In this document: positions 17,554-26,085 of the stretch, piece by piece
Position numbering within the stretch: the stretch's first letter is position 1
Layout of the letters: every line of letters begins with the position of its first letter
NCBI GenBank assembly: GCA_965230535.1
Contig: OZ246010.1
Location: 1,240,001 to 1,304,000, forward strand
Source: JAUILH01 sp965230535
Lineage (GTDB): Bacteria > Bacteroidota > Bacteroidia > Flavobacteriales_D > JAUILH01
Length of the DNA stretch: 64,000 nucleotides
Reading direction: 5' to 3'
Position numbers and translations under genes: made by a program
The notes under the pieces: generated by a model
Database searches by the model: none
Told to the model about the DNA's origin: nothing
Seen by the model: the letters and a program-made list of their open reading frames with translations, nothing else

Positions 17554-18874
17554 TTGCTCCGGATTTAAATTTCCTACTCATCAAATATAAACTTCCTGCA
17601 AAGAATGGCAGCATTGGCACTTTAAATCTTACCAGTGCTCCAAAGTTGGACGTAGACAGCCCAATTGCGAAAGCCATAATGATGGAAAAAAGAATACAAA
17701 AAGCTAAAAACTCATTCCTGACTAAATTCTGAATCAATCTTCTTGGCGAAATCAGCAAGTAGAAGAACAATGAAATCAGAATCAGATTTTCCAGTCCGCT
17801 AAAAGCCATCACAAAGTTGTTCGCCTCAAAAATGAAAGGTCTGAACATTCCGGCAATTGTAGCCTGAGGAAATTTTGCCAATACCCCCTGAGGAGTGGGC
17901 TCGATTTCCCCGATATCAAAAGAACTTCCCTTATACCTCTCATGCTGCAAATCTTCCTGAGATACTACTGCTTTTTCGATAATGGCAGAGGTAGATGAAT
18001 ACTCACCCAGTCCGGAAGCCGCTAAACGCCATACACCAACTGAAAGCAACAGACCAAAAATGAGGATTAACGGCATGACCAATACCTTCACAAAAGTACT
18101 TTTAATCACCACCACCCTTCTTAATGAAGCCCATAGGATACACGATGGGAAAAGGGCAATAAAAACGTAGGGCTTAATAGAAATAAGGACGTACAATAAA
18201 ATAAGCAGAAGGCTTATTTGAAGAACCCCTCTTTCCAGTTTAACGAAAACGGTATAGAACGACCAAAGCAGGCTTCCCAGAATTCCCATAATTAATACCT
18301 CCTTGGACAAACCTCCTGTCCAGAAAATTAAAGAGGGGACAACCAATACCAGATAAAACAACGCCCGTTCATGACCTTTTCCGTAAATATGAAACAGCTT
18401 AAACACCCGCCAAACTCCCAAATAACAGAGGTAACTCACCAATAAACAAGATGCCAAATAGCTTTTAAGACAAACCAGTTCAGCAAACATCAAAATTCGA
18501 GACACATTGAAGGTTGAACTATCCAAAAAATGTCTCTTTATGACGTATCCTGTTTCAGAATCAAAATAGTACAGATATTCTTCCTTGGAAGAGAGCATTA
18601 CATCTATGTACTTTCCAAAATCGGAAAACATGAGATTAACCAATGCTTTGGCATTTTGGTGATAGTCCAGAGTATCACCTCCTTCGGTGAAGTAAAAAAT
18701 ATAGATTCCGCAAAAACCAATTGTTCCAAGAATCTTGATCACGGCTCCTCTGAAGAAATACTTATATAAGGGATCCGTTTTTTGTTTTCTTCGCCCCCGA
18801 TTATATGCCAAAAGGAGTACAATCAGCATTAGTAAAGGCGCCATGATGGCATCTATGGCACTTAGGGCTTTCAT
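17540..18874 (-). CDS. Polytopic membrane protein, possible glycan polymerase
   Basis: This 444-residue protein has about ten hydrophobic segments and a long loop near residues 75-120 ('GGDTLDYHQNAKALVN ... YVIKRHFLDSSTF'). A further conserved-looking 'FWTGGLSKEVLIMGI' lies near 190. I recognise no exact family. Its position among glycosyltransferases and its topology suggest a Wzy/EpsG-like polymerase or an O-antigen-ligase-like protein, and that is inference only. The start ATG overlaps the rlmH stop as ATGA. The 3' end overlaps the GT2 gene. Confidence 0.6.
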   Translation of the reverse strand: MKALSAIDAIMAPLLMLIVLLLAYNRGRRKQKTDPLYKYFFRGAVIKILGTIGFCGIYIFYFTEGGDTLDYHQNAKALVNLMFSDFGKYIDVMLSSKEEYLYYFDSETGYVIKRHFLDSSTFNVSRILMFAELVCLKSYLASCLLVSYLCYLGVWRVFKLFHIYGKGHERALFYLVLVVPSLIFWTGGLSKEVLIMGILGSLLWSFYTVFVKLERGVLQISLLLILLYVLISIKPYVFIALFPSCILWASLRRVVVIKSTFVKVLVMPLILIFGLLLSVGVWRLAASGLGEYSSTSAIIEKAVVSQEDLQHERYKGSSFDIGEIEPTPQGVLAKFPQATIAGMFRPFIFEANNFVMAFSGLENLILISLFFYLLISPRRLIQNLVRNEFLAFCILFSIIMAFAIGLSTSNFGALVRFKVPMLPFFAGSLYLMSRKFKSGANEAA

Positions 18875-19338
18875 ATATGGTGATAAGGTTCTTTGTTAAG
18901 AATCGTATAAGCCCTGTACAATTGCTCGGTAAAAATCATTCTCACCATTTGATGAGAAAACGTGAGTTCAGAAAGAGACAACTTAGGATGTCTTTTTGCG
19001 TAAACTTCCTCACTATATCCATAGGCACCACCAATAACAAAAGCCAGTGATTTTATCCCCATGGATTGAAATTTTTCGATTTGTTGGGAAAATTGAACTG
19101 AAGACCGGGATTTACCGCCTTCATCAAGGAGAATAACGTTCCGAAAGTTTTCAAATTCCTTGAGTAGAAGCTTTCCTTCAAGACTCTTCTGCTCTTGTAC
19201 AGATACCTTCTTTTTGATGTAGGGAATCTCGATAATATCGAACTTCACATATCTCTGAAGTCGCTTGACATACTCATTCACACCCTCTTGGAGGTAACTC
19301 TCTTTGGTTTTTCCTATCCAGATCAGTGCGATTTTCAT
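18871..19338 (-). CDS. rlmH: 23S rRNA (pseudouridine1915-N3)-methyltransferase
   Basis: This 155-residue SPOUT methyltransferase modifies pseudouridine 1915 in helix 69 of 23S rRNA. The length equals the family norm. The start 'MKIALIWIGKTKESYL', the knot motif 'AFVIGGAYGYSEEVY' and the C-terminal 'LSELTFSHQMVRMIFTEQLYRAY ... KEPYHHI' are diagnostic. The enzyme is housekeeping, yet its stop overlaps the start of a glycan-locus membrane protein, so the glycan operon may depend on its promoter. An SD-like GAGGAGA precedes the ATG. Confidence 0.95.
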   Translation of the reverse strand: MKIALIWIGKTKESYLQEGVNEYVKRLQRYVKFDIIEIPYIKKKVSVQEQKSLEGKLLLKEFENFRNVILLDEGGKSRSSVQFSQQIEKFQSMGIKSLAFVIGGAYGYSEEVYAKRHPKLSLSELTFSHQMVRMIFTEQLYRAYTILNKEPYHHI

Positions 19339-19384
19339 TGAATTTGTCTCCTCTTTTTCCTATTTTAGGTGTGAAATTAGTAAT

Positions 19385-19424
19385 TAATCAAGACTCTGGC
19401 ACTGAATCCTTTTTGGCTTGATTA
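19385..19424. repeat. 8-bp inverted repeat in the rlmH / DUF4783 divergent region
   Basis: TAATCAAG (19385-19392) and its exact reverse complement CTTGATTA (19417-19424) are 24 nt apart, about three helical turns centre to centre. They lie in the 103-nt gap between divergent rlmH and the DUF4783 gene. It could be a two-site operator. Chance is a real alternative for an 8-mer in AT-rich DNA. Confidence 0.25.
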
Positions 19425-19441
19425 TTGCAAAACACTTCAAC

Positions 19442-19819
19442 ATGAAACTATTAGTCACTTGTATATTTGTTTTGAGTCTTGGGTTGACAAGCTTTGCTCA
19501 AAACATTAAAGAAACTGTTAGCTCAGCTTTCAAATCGGGAAATGCCAAAGAACTTGCCGGTAATTTCACCAGCTCTTTAGATTTAGTTGTTAAAGACAGT
19601 GATGACGTATACAGTAAGGCTCAGGCAGAACAAATTCTTAAGAAGTTCTTCAATCAGCACAAACCTTCCAGCTTTAAAATTCTACATGATGGTGAATCGC
19701 GAAACGGCATTAAATTCTTCATTGGTGAACTGGAAACATCTAACGGTAAGTATCGGGTAACCATTAATATGAAGCAAGTTGGAAAGGAATCAAAGATTCA
19801 TCAGCTTAGAATCGAATAA
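19442..19819 (+). CDS. DUF4783-like secreted small protein
   Basis: This 125-residue precursor has a signal peptide (MKLLVTCIFVLSLGLTSFAQ, cleavage after Ala-Gln region). The mature ~105 residues read like a small SnoaL/NTF2-like cone fold ('AFKSGNAKELAGNFTSSLDLVV', 'AEQILKKFFNQHKPSSFKILH', 'YRVTINMKQV'). From memory, this matches DUF4783, a Bacteroidota family often found beside nadC, as here. The function is unknown. I use ATG 19442 because it gives a clean signal peptide; an in-frame codon at 19418 would add eight residues before it. Confidence 0.75.
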   Translation: MKLLVTCIFVLSLGLTSFAQNIKETVSSAFKSGNAKELAGNFTSSLDLVVKDSDDVYSKAQAEQILKKFFNQHKPSSFKILHDGESRNGIKFFIGELETSNGKYRVTINMKQVGKESKIHQLRIE

Positions 19820-19856
19820 AAAAGACATAAAACACCACATAGTCTAAAAAAGACGT

Positions 19857-19884
19857 TTTGAATAAGGGCAAATCACTAGATTTG
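19857..19884 (+). promoter_or_regulatory. Putative nadC promoter
   Basis: TTTG at 19857-19860, a 16-nt spacer and TAGATTTG at 19877-19884 resemble the Bacteroidota promoter, with an 8/8 match in the -7 box and a spacer one base short of the reported range. The nadC ATG begins five bases after the box, so the transcript should start at or just before the start codon. Confidence 0.5.
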
Positions 19885-19891
19885 CCCTTAT
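19862..19891. promoter_or_regulatory. Perfect 13-bp inverted repeat over the nadC -7 box and start codon
   Basis: ATAAGGGCAAATC (19862-19874), a 4-nt centre ACTA, and the exact complement GATTTGCCCTTAT (19879-19891) form a 30-bp palindrome. It contains most of the TAGATTTG -7 element and the AT of the nadC ATG (19890). A repressor bound here would block the promoter. If transcription instead begins further upstream, the same sequence would form an RNA hairpin that hides the start codon. No T-tract follows, so it is not a plus-strand terminator. Confidence 0.65.
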
Positions 19892-20723
19892 GAATTTAGA
19901 GACCTTTGTAAAGCTTGCTATCGAAGAAGATATCAAGGATGGTGACCATACTTCATTGGCTTGCATTCCGGCAGATGCAGAAGGAAAAGCCAAGCTTCTT
20001 GTGAAAGACAATGGGATCATTGCCGGAATTAGGGTTGCGGAGAAGATTTTTGCTGAAATGGACCCTGAACTCGAGTTTCAAAAATTGATTGATGATGGCA
20101 CTCCGGTAGCATTCGGAAACATTGCTTTTTATATTTCTGGTTCATCAAGGTCTATTCTGGCTGCTGAGAGATTGGTTCTAAACGTGATGCAAAGAATGAG
20201 CGCCATTGCGACCAAAGCTCATGAGATTTCTGACCAACTAAAAGATCTTAAAACAAAGGTACTCGACACCAGAAAAACAACTCCCCTTCTTAGATTCCTG
20301 GAAAAAGAAGCTGTGAGAATTGGTGGCGGCCATAATCATCGATTTGGTCTTTATGACATGATGATGATTAAGGACAATCACATTGATTACGCAGGCGGCA
20401 TCAAAGAGGCAATTGAAGCGGCCAATCAGTACAACCGAGACAATGACAAGCATCTTAAAATCGAAATTGAGGCAAGGGATTTGAACGAATTGGACCAAAT
20501 CTTAGCTGTAGGCAACGTGCACCGTATCATGCTTGATAATTTTGATCATAAAGAGCTAAGAAAGGCTGTTGAGCTAATTGGAGATGATTATGAAACAGAA
20601 GCTTCCGGTGGAATTACCAAAGACACAGTAAGATCTTACGCAGAATGTGGAGTTGATTACGTTTCAATGGGTGCACTGACACACTCTGTGAATTGCTTTG
20701 ACCTTAGTTTAAAGGCTATTTAA
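19890..20723 (+). CDS. nadC: Nicotinate-nucleotide pyrophosphorylase (carboxylating)
   Basis: This 277-residue quinolinate phosphoribosyltransferase makes nicotinate mononucleotide from quinolinate and PRPP in de novo NAD synthesis. Diagnostic motifs are 'KVLDTRKTTPLLR' (~112-124), 'GGGHNHRFGLYDMMMIKDNH' (~138-157), 'IEIEARDLNEL' and 'IMLDNFD', ending with 'EASGGI' and 'VDYVSMGALTHS'. Length is normal. A 30-bp palindrome spans its start codon and promoter, suggesting dedicated control, perhaps by NAD status. The 3' end overlaps the convergent flippase by 8 nt. Confidence 0.96.
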   Translation: MNLETFVKLAIEEDIKDGDHTSLACIPADAEGKAKLLVKDNGIIAGIRVAEKIFAEMDPELEFQKLIDDGTPVAFGNIAFYISGSSRSILAAERLVLNVMQRMSAIATKAHEISDQLKDLKTKVLDTRKTTPLLRFLEKEAVRIGGGHNHRFGLYDMMMIKDNHIDYAGGIKEAIEAANQYNRDNDKHLKIEIEARDLNELDQILAVGNVHRIMLDNFDHKELRKAVELIGDDYETEASGGITKDTVRSYAECGVDYVSMGALTHSVNCFDLSLKAI

Positions 20724-22191
20724 TTTTTTTCAATAAACCCTGTACAGTTTGATTGAGGTCAGGAGAAATTCTGCTCACATAGATTATTGTACAGAACATC
20801 AGAGATACTACTCCTGACTTAACGAGCAATTCAACAATTCCGTTTGAGAATAAGCCGCTCATCTGCTCCCCTACAAAAATGGACAGAAGCAGAATGGCCA
20901 ATACACCAAGATGTTTGATCGTAAAGGGCTGAAACTTCCATTTTCTGTATAAAAACAGGAATTTAGCCAGATTGAACACACCTAAAGATAAACAGGTAGC
21001 CAAAGAAGCCCCCTCAATACCATACTCGGGAATTAACAAGACATTAAACACGTAGGTGAGTCCCAGTAACAAAGAATTGAGGTATAAATTGACACGGTAG
21101 CTGGAAGAATTCACAATAATGTTTCCGTTAATTCCCGCACTCACGTTGATTAAATTACCAATACCCAACCAAAAAACAACATACTTAATATGGCGGTATT
21201 CTTCTGGTAAGAGCATTTCAATTTGATCGATTGACACCCAGATACCACAAAACATAAGAGCTCCAATGATCATTTGGTTCAGTGAGGACTTATGATAAAT
21301 GGACTGAATGTCTTCATGATTATTCTCAGCCCAGGCTTTGGCAATTAAAGGGCTGGCAATTGGTGTGATGGCTCTGGATGACATTTTGATTACCGCCGAA
21401 ACTGCCATTCCAATGGTATAAAACCCTACGAATTTTGCGGACATTAATCTCCCCAACATTAAAATATCCAGTATGTTGACCAGTTTACTGGCCCCGCTAT
21501 CTAACAAAGCATATGAGCTATAGTTGAACAGGTTTTTCCATTCGTCCCGCTTGATGGTCTTTAAATAGCTTAAACGATACGACATTTGAGATCTTAGGCT
21601 AATCACAATCAATATGGCTATCATGAGGTAAGCAGATCCATAGATGATGACTAAGTCCGTGAAACCAATCCAGTCGAAATAGAACACAACAACCCCGGCT
21701 ATGAATACAAGCCTTACAAATAACTCTGTGAGGAATACCGGAAAGGTGCTTTTCAGATAGCTGGAGCTGATCGCAGATAAAGAAGCAAATGCTGTTAAAG
21801 ACATGGCCATCAACATTAAAATCCCTATAGAATCTTCCATGAAAGATTGGGAGCTTTTTTCGACCAACGGACTATACAATTCAGGGAAAAAGATCAAGAT
21901 CAATGAGACCAGTCCTCCTATCATTAAGGGATAAATCAGGAGATTAAATGACAGCTCTTTGGCCTTCTCCTTCAACTCATACACTTTAAAAAACTTGATG
22001 ATGGTGTTCGAAAAACCAAAATTCAGGATGACAGCTAAAATCATGGCATGATTGACCAATAAATCCAGTTTCCCTAATTGGTCTTCGGTAAGCACACGGG
22101 GCATCAGGAAAAACTTAGACAGTCCACCAACAGCGAATCCCAAGATGATGAACATCAAATTCCATGAACTTTGTCGTGCTACAATCCCCAT
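20716..22191 (-). CDS. Oligosaccharide flippase (Wzx/MATE-like)
   Basis: This 491-residue integral membrane protein has about 12-14 hydrophobic segments. It begins 'SSWNLMFIILGFAVGGLSKFFLMPRVLTEDQLGKLDLL', split here only by reading; this is the usual start of polysaccharide-biosynthesis flippases. 'YSSYALLDSGASKLVNILDILMLGRL' in the middle is the second conserved block. It should flip a lipid-linked glycan unit across the inner membrane, fitting the glycosyltransferases on both sides. It could equally export a teichuronic or O-antigen-like unit. It converges with nadC. Confidence 0.88.
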   Translation of the reverse strand: MGIVARQSSWNLMFIILGFAVGGLSKFFLMPRVLTEDQLGKLDLLVNHAMILAVILNFGFSNTIIKFFKVYELKEKAKELSFNLLIYPLMIGGLVSLILIFFPELYSPLVEKSSQSFMEDSIGILMLMAMSLTAFASLSAISSSYLKSTFPVFLTELFVRLVFIAGVVVFYFDWIGFTDLVIIYGSAYLMIAILIVISLRSQMSYRLSYLKTIKRDEWKNLFNYSSYALLDSGASKLVNILDILMLGRLMSAKFVGFYTIGMAVSAVIKMSSRAITPIASPLIAKAWAENNHEDIQSIYHKSSLNQMIIGALMFCGIWVSIDQIEMLLPEEYRHIKYVVFWLGIGNLINVSAGINGNIIVNSSSYRVNLYLNSLLLGLTYVFNVLLIPEYGIEGASLATCLSLGVFNLAKFLFLYRKWKFQPFTIKHLGVLAILLLSIFVGEQMSGLFSNGIVELLVKSGVVSLMFCTIIYVSRISPDLNQTVQGLLKKIK

Positions 22192-22239
22192 TTGAAGTGC
22201 AATATACGCGTTTGAATGAGCAGAAGTTTCTTCAAGTGA

Positions 22240-23358
22240 TTATAAACTCGAATACAACTCTATCATATCATTCACCATTTTTTCCTTGTTGTAATATTTG
22301 TGAATGTAAGCCAATCCGGCTCTTCCTTTTTCTTCTCTTAATTCTTTACTAACGATTAATTCGCGTAAAACGTCTTTAACCGTGTCAATTGTTGCATTGC
22401 ATAAAGGAAGATCTGGACAATGTTTATCGATGACTTCCTGAAGTAAGTATCCAACAACTGGCTTTCCGTAAGACATAGCTTCCATAGACACAGATCCAAT
22501 ACCGCCAATTACCAATTGATCCACAACAACATCTGATGACTGCATCATTCTTTTGGCTTCTTCGAAGGGAACATTCTGAATTTTTCTATACTCAAACTTT
22601 AGGCCTTCTTTCTTTAGATCTTCAACCGCCTGATCTATGAAACCAGAACCTTTCAAAACAGGATTACTCGGTGCATGGCAAATCACAGGTACCTCATTGG
22701 CGTGTTTAAAATCTTTTGGTTCTGAAACGGAGATATTATTGATCAGGATTTGACTTTCTATGCGTCCTTCCGGAATGACATAGTTGGCGTAGGCGTAATT
22801 ATCCCTAATGGCAATAAATCTGTCTACGAAACGCTTGTGAAACTTCATCATTCGGACCTTTCTTTTATCGAAGAAGGAAGTATTGTATTTAAACACAAGA
22901 TTTCTTTTCAGTTTCCAGATCCATTTTGGATGTTTTTTATCCAATTGACGTTGAACTTCATCTTCAAAAATTGAAGCATAGGGATTACGTTTGCTGTCTA
23001 CAAGCCCCATTAATCTCACCTCAGACCCACAGTAGGTCATCACGACCTTTTTACCAAACAGCTTCAAGACAATCAAATCCAGACCAAACCACAAGAAAGT
23101 TTGCCCAAAGTAGAAATGAAAAGTATTGTATCTAAACAAAGCTTTCAGGAAGAAAAACGGAGGAACAAACAAGCGCTTTAAACCACTTTTAGGCAAGCCC
23201 AAACTACGATCCTGATTTGAATTTAGACCTGGCGTTTCGTAAACCACGCTGATGGAATCAAGTCCATGTGCCCGTTCTAGGCTGGACAATTCTCCGGCAA
23301 TTCCCGCAATATTGGAAGGTCCGTGAAATACTTTGAGCTTGCTTTTACTTCTTGCCAT
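22240..23358 (-). CDS. Glycosyltransferase-like protein (GT-B, family 1/4 type)
   Basis: This 372-residue protein has a basic N-terminus followed by 'LKVFHGPSNIAGIAGELSSLE', a GT-B-like opening. 'VICHAPSNPVLKGSGFIDQAVEDL' and 'SSDVVVDQLVIGGIGSVSMEAMSYGKPVVGY' form the donor-binding half. The usual EX7E motif is weak: 'VSMEAM' retains one Glu. It likely transfers a sugar in the glycan locus but is divergent. It lies 48 nt upstream of the flippase gene on the same strand. Confidence 0.75.
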   Translation of the reverse strand: MARSKSKLKVFHGPSNIAGIAGELSSLERAHGLDSISVVYETPGLNSNQDRSLGLPKSGLKRLFVPPFFFLKALFRYNTFHFYFGQTFLWFGLDLIVLKLFGKKVVMTYCGSEVRLMGLVDSKRNPYASIFEDEVQRQLDKKHPKWIWKLKRNLVFKYNTSFFDKRKVRMMKFHKRFVDRFIAIRDNYAYANYVIPEGRIESQILINNISVSEPKDFKHANEVPVICHAPSNPVLKGSGFIDQAVEDLKKEGLKFEYRKIQNVPFEEAKRMMQSSDVVVDQLVIGGIGSVSMEAMSYGKPVVGYLLQEVIDKHCPDLPLCNATIDTVKDVLRELIVSKELREEKGRAGLAYIHKYYNKEKMVNDMIELYSSL

Positions 23359-23408
23359 TCAGGTATCGAAGGTAGAATAATTATCTTTTATTGAATTTCC
23401 TGATTGAA

Positions 23409-24212
23409 CTATAAATCGTAGCCCCATCTGCCAAGTACCTCACCAAAATCGTGATTGATTCTGTCAATAAGCTTACCAGACATAGCATCTTTATAACCGC
23501 CATATCCACCTTTTCTAAAGTGAGTGGTGGGTACTTTATGCCACAGTTTCTTACCTGATTTGGCTAACTTCTCCAGTCGGTTCTTTTCTATCACCTCACT
23601 CACTTTGGCTTCATCCAGTTCGAGTCCCATACGTACAATCAGGTCTCCAAGGGCCTTTTCCGGTTGGTCGTACAAGTCTTCATACCTGATCATGGGCAGT
23701 CCATGTTCTACATAGTCCCTTGTGTGGTTTAACCAATTGTAACGTGCGGTTAGTTTTGGCAGAAAATAGTTGGTGTAAAACGTGTCTATATCGGGATAGG
23801 CCACAAATGGGTCGTTCAATTCTTTATAATAATCTGTTTGAACATAGTGGAAATAGGATACGACAATATCACGCACATCACGCACAATGTACACACCTCT
23901 TTGAAAATCTGAACGTACTTTAATTCTATACGATAGTGGATCGTGTAACATAGTAACCCCCTTCTTGTGCCCACCATAAGCACCAACACCAGGCAAGTCA
24001 AGGTAGTCAGACAAAAGGCTTACAATCCATGTATTTCCTGATTTTGGCAAACCGAAAATGGCAATTTTACCATTGTTTGGTGCAAAAGGTATTTTATGAG
24101 CTTTTGGATAATACCAACCCGGTTTGGCAAAAATGCTTTTCTTGTTATGAAGTGGAAACATGTATTTTCCGGCTACCGGAAAGTTTCCTAGTATGTGTTT
24201 GACCTTAATCAC
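23409..24212 (-). CDS. PAPS-dependent sulfotransferase (Sulfotransfer_1 type)
   Basis: This 267-residue enzyme shows all three sulfotransferase landmarks. The 5'-phosphosulfate loop is 'FGLPKSGNTWIVSLL' (~52-66). The 3'-phosphate site is 'YIVRDVRDIVVSYFHY' (~109-124), with Arg and Ser in register. Near the end 'RKGGYGGYKD' corresponds to the RKGxxGDWK loop. It should move sulfate from PAPS to a hydroxyl, probably on a surface glycan or glycolipid given the neighbourhood. It overlaps asnB by ATGA. Small-molecule acceptors cannot be excluded. Confidence 0.85.
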   Translation of the reverse strand: MIKVKHILGNFPVAGKYMFPLHNKKSIFAKPGWYYPKAHKIPFAPNNGKIAIFGLPKSGNTWIVSLLSDYLDLPGVGAYGGHKKGVTMLHDPLSYRIKVRSDFQRGVYIVRDVRDIVVSYFHYVQTDYYKELNDPFVAYPDIDTFYTNYFLPKLTARYNWLNHTRDYVEHGLPMIRYEDLYDQPEKALGDLIVRMGLELDEAKVSEVIEKNRLEKLAKSGKKLWHKVPTTHFRKGGYGGYKDAMSGKLIDRINHDFGEVLGRWGYDL

Positions 24213-26074
24213 AGATTCTGTTTACACCAGTTTTCAAAATATAAAAGAGACCAAATGTATAATCTCCTGTTTTCCTCACCATTTAGATGTTGGTTAACCA
24301 GACCTTGTACTGATTCAAAATCAAAAAAGTTATAAATACTGGCATTTTTATCACAAATCGTTGCTTTCACGTAGTCTATACTATCTCCTTTAAACCAGGA
24401 AGCATCCGGAGCAGAGAAGCCCTGCTTAACACGATTAGCCACCTCATCCGGAATGTATTTTTTCATGGCCCTGCGCATCAGGATTTTTCCATCATTCGTT
24501 TTCAGAAAATGCTTGTGACGTTTATGACCATCCTCATTTTCATTGATGCGAACCGCTTTTTCCAAATTCGACACCCTCAAATTTGCAGGGAGTTTCATGG
24601 CAAAGTCTACCAAATCATTATCCAGGAACGGAACTCGGGTTTCCAGTCCTGAAGCCATACTCAACTTGTCTTCGACCACCAACAAACCATGCAAGAAGGT
24701 TTTGGCCTCCATGTATTGCGATAAATTCAAATAATCTTCAGGCGTATTTATGGCAGACTGATCAACGTTTTTGAATACATTTTTGAAAATATCTCTGGTC
24801 CAAACATGAGATACCTTATCCCAAACTGGTGAAAACACGCTTTTAATGCTTCTGTTGGGAATTAATCTTTGCCAAAACAAGTAATAGTTATCTATATACT
24901 CATCGAAATTGGCACTTGAAATCCCACGGTAATAACGCCAAGGATAACCTCCAAATAATTCGTCTCCTCCTGCTCCGGACAAGCATACTTTCACGAATTT
25001 ACTAGCCAATTGAGCAGCATAGAAATTCGGATAACTCTGCCCTACTCTGGGTTCTTCCAAATGCCAAGATAATTTAGGCATGATGCGCTCCATATCTCCC
25101 GATTTCAGGACCATTTCATAATGCTCTGTTTTGAAGAGGTAGGACATGTATTCTGCCTTTTCTCTTTCATCAAAACGAATTTCCAAACCGGAGATGGAAT
25201 TCATATCGAACCCACAGGTAAATGTTTTTATATAAGGTAAACTTGTGGCGGCCACAGCTGTGATGGAGCCTGAATCCATTCCACCGGATAAGTAACTCCC
25301 GACCGGAACATCACTCATTAATTGTCTGCTAACGGCCTGCTCAAACAAACGAATGAACTCTTCTTCTGCTTCCTGAGCATCTATCTGAATATCTGTTTGA
25401 AAATCATAATCCCAGTATTGATGAACTTTGGTACTTCCATCGGCAGAAATGCGCATCCAGGTCCCCTGCTCCAAGAGATTGACATCCTGATACAAAGTAT
25501 GTGGCAAAAAGAAGTTCTGGAAGGTGAAATACTCCAAAAGAGCTTCATAATTGACATCTGTGGTAAACTCGGGATGTTTCTTAATGGCCTTGACCTCTGA
25601 ACCAAATAGAAAAACACCATTCTTGTGGTAGGTGTATAAGGGCTTGATTCCGTATCTGTCTCTGGCCAGGAATAGGCTCTGCTTTTCCTCATCCCAGATG
25701 GCAAAGGCAAACATGCCATTGAATTTTTCTACACAAGTTTCTCCCCACTGTATGTAAGCCTGAAGAATAACTTCCGTATCTCCTTTGGTTGAAAATGAAT
25801 GTCCAAGAGCAATCAACTCCTGTCTAAGTTCCTTGTAGTTATAAAGCTCTCCGTTATAGGTCAGAGTGAACTGCTGATTTGAAGACTTCATCGGCTGTGC
25901 CGAACTGTCTCCCAAATCGATAATGGATAACCTTTTATGACCAAGACCTACATTGTTTTTGATGGCTACGCCATCACCATCAGGACCTCTGTGCGCAATT
26001 TCAGACAGCATTTGTCTCAAAACATGTTCTGAGACTGCATTTTTTGTATCAAGAATTCCGACTATACCGCACAT
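24209..26074 (-). CDS. asnB: Asparagine synthase (glutamine-hydrolysing)
   Basis: This 621-residue two-domain enzyme starts MCGIVGI, so Cys2 is the glutaminase nucleophile after Met removal. 'SYNGELYNYKELR'-like elements complete the N-terminal Ntn domain ('TYNGELYNYKE'). The synthase domain has the PP-loop 'SYLSGGMDSGSI' (~255-266). In glycan loci such AsnB-type proteins often amidate a sugar carboxylate rather than make free asparagine. With a uronate epimerase in the cluster, that role is plausible but unproven. It overlaps the sulfotransferase gene by 4 nt and follows the YfhO gene by 11 nt. Confidence 0.88.
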   Translation of the reverse strand: MCGIVGILDTKNAVSEHVLRQMLSEIAHRGPDGDGVAIKNNVGLGHKRLSIIDLGDSSAQPMKSSNQQFTLTYNGELYNYKELRQELIALGHSFSTKGDTEVILQAYIQWGETCVEKFNGMFAFAIWDEEKQSLFLARDRYGIKPLYTYHKNGVFLFGSEVKAIKKHPEFTTDVNYEALLEYFTFQNFFLPHTLYQDVNLLEQGTWMRISADGSTKVHQYWDYDFQTDIQIDAQEAEEEFIRLFEQAVSRQLMSDVPVGSYLSGGMDSGSITAVAATSLPYIKTFTCGFDMNSISGLEIRFDEREKAEYMSYLFKTEHYEMVLKSGDMERIMPKLSWHLEEPRVGQSYPNFYAAQLASKFVKVCLSGAGGDELFGGYPWRYYRGISSANFDEYIDNYYLFWQRLIPNRSIKSVFSPVWDKVSHVWTRDIFKNVFKNVDQSAINTPEDYLNLSQYMEAKTFLHGLLVVEDKLSMASGLETRVPFLDNDLVDFAMKLPANLRVSNLEKAVRINENEDGHKRHKHFLKTNDGKILMRRAMKKYIPDEVANRVKQGFSAPDASWFKGDSIDYVKATICDKNASIYNFFDFESVQGLVNQHLNGEENRRLYIWSLLYFENWCKQNL

Positions 26075-26085
26075 AAGCTCCTGGT

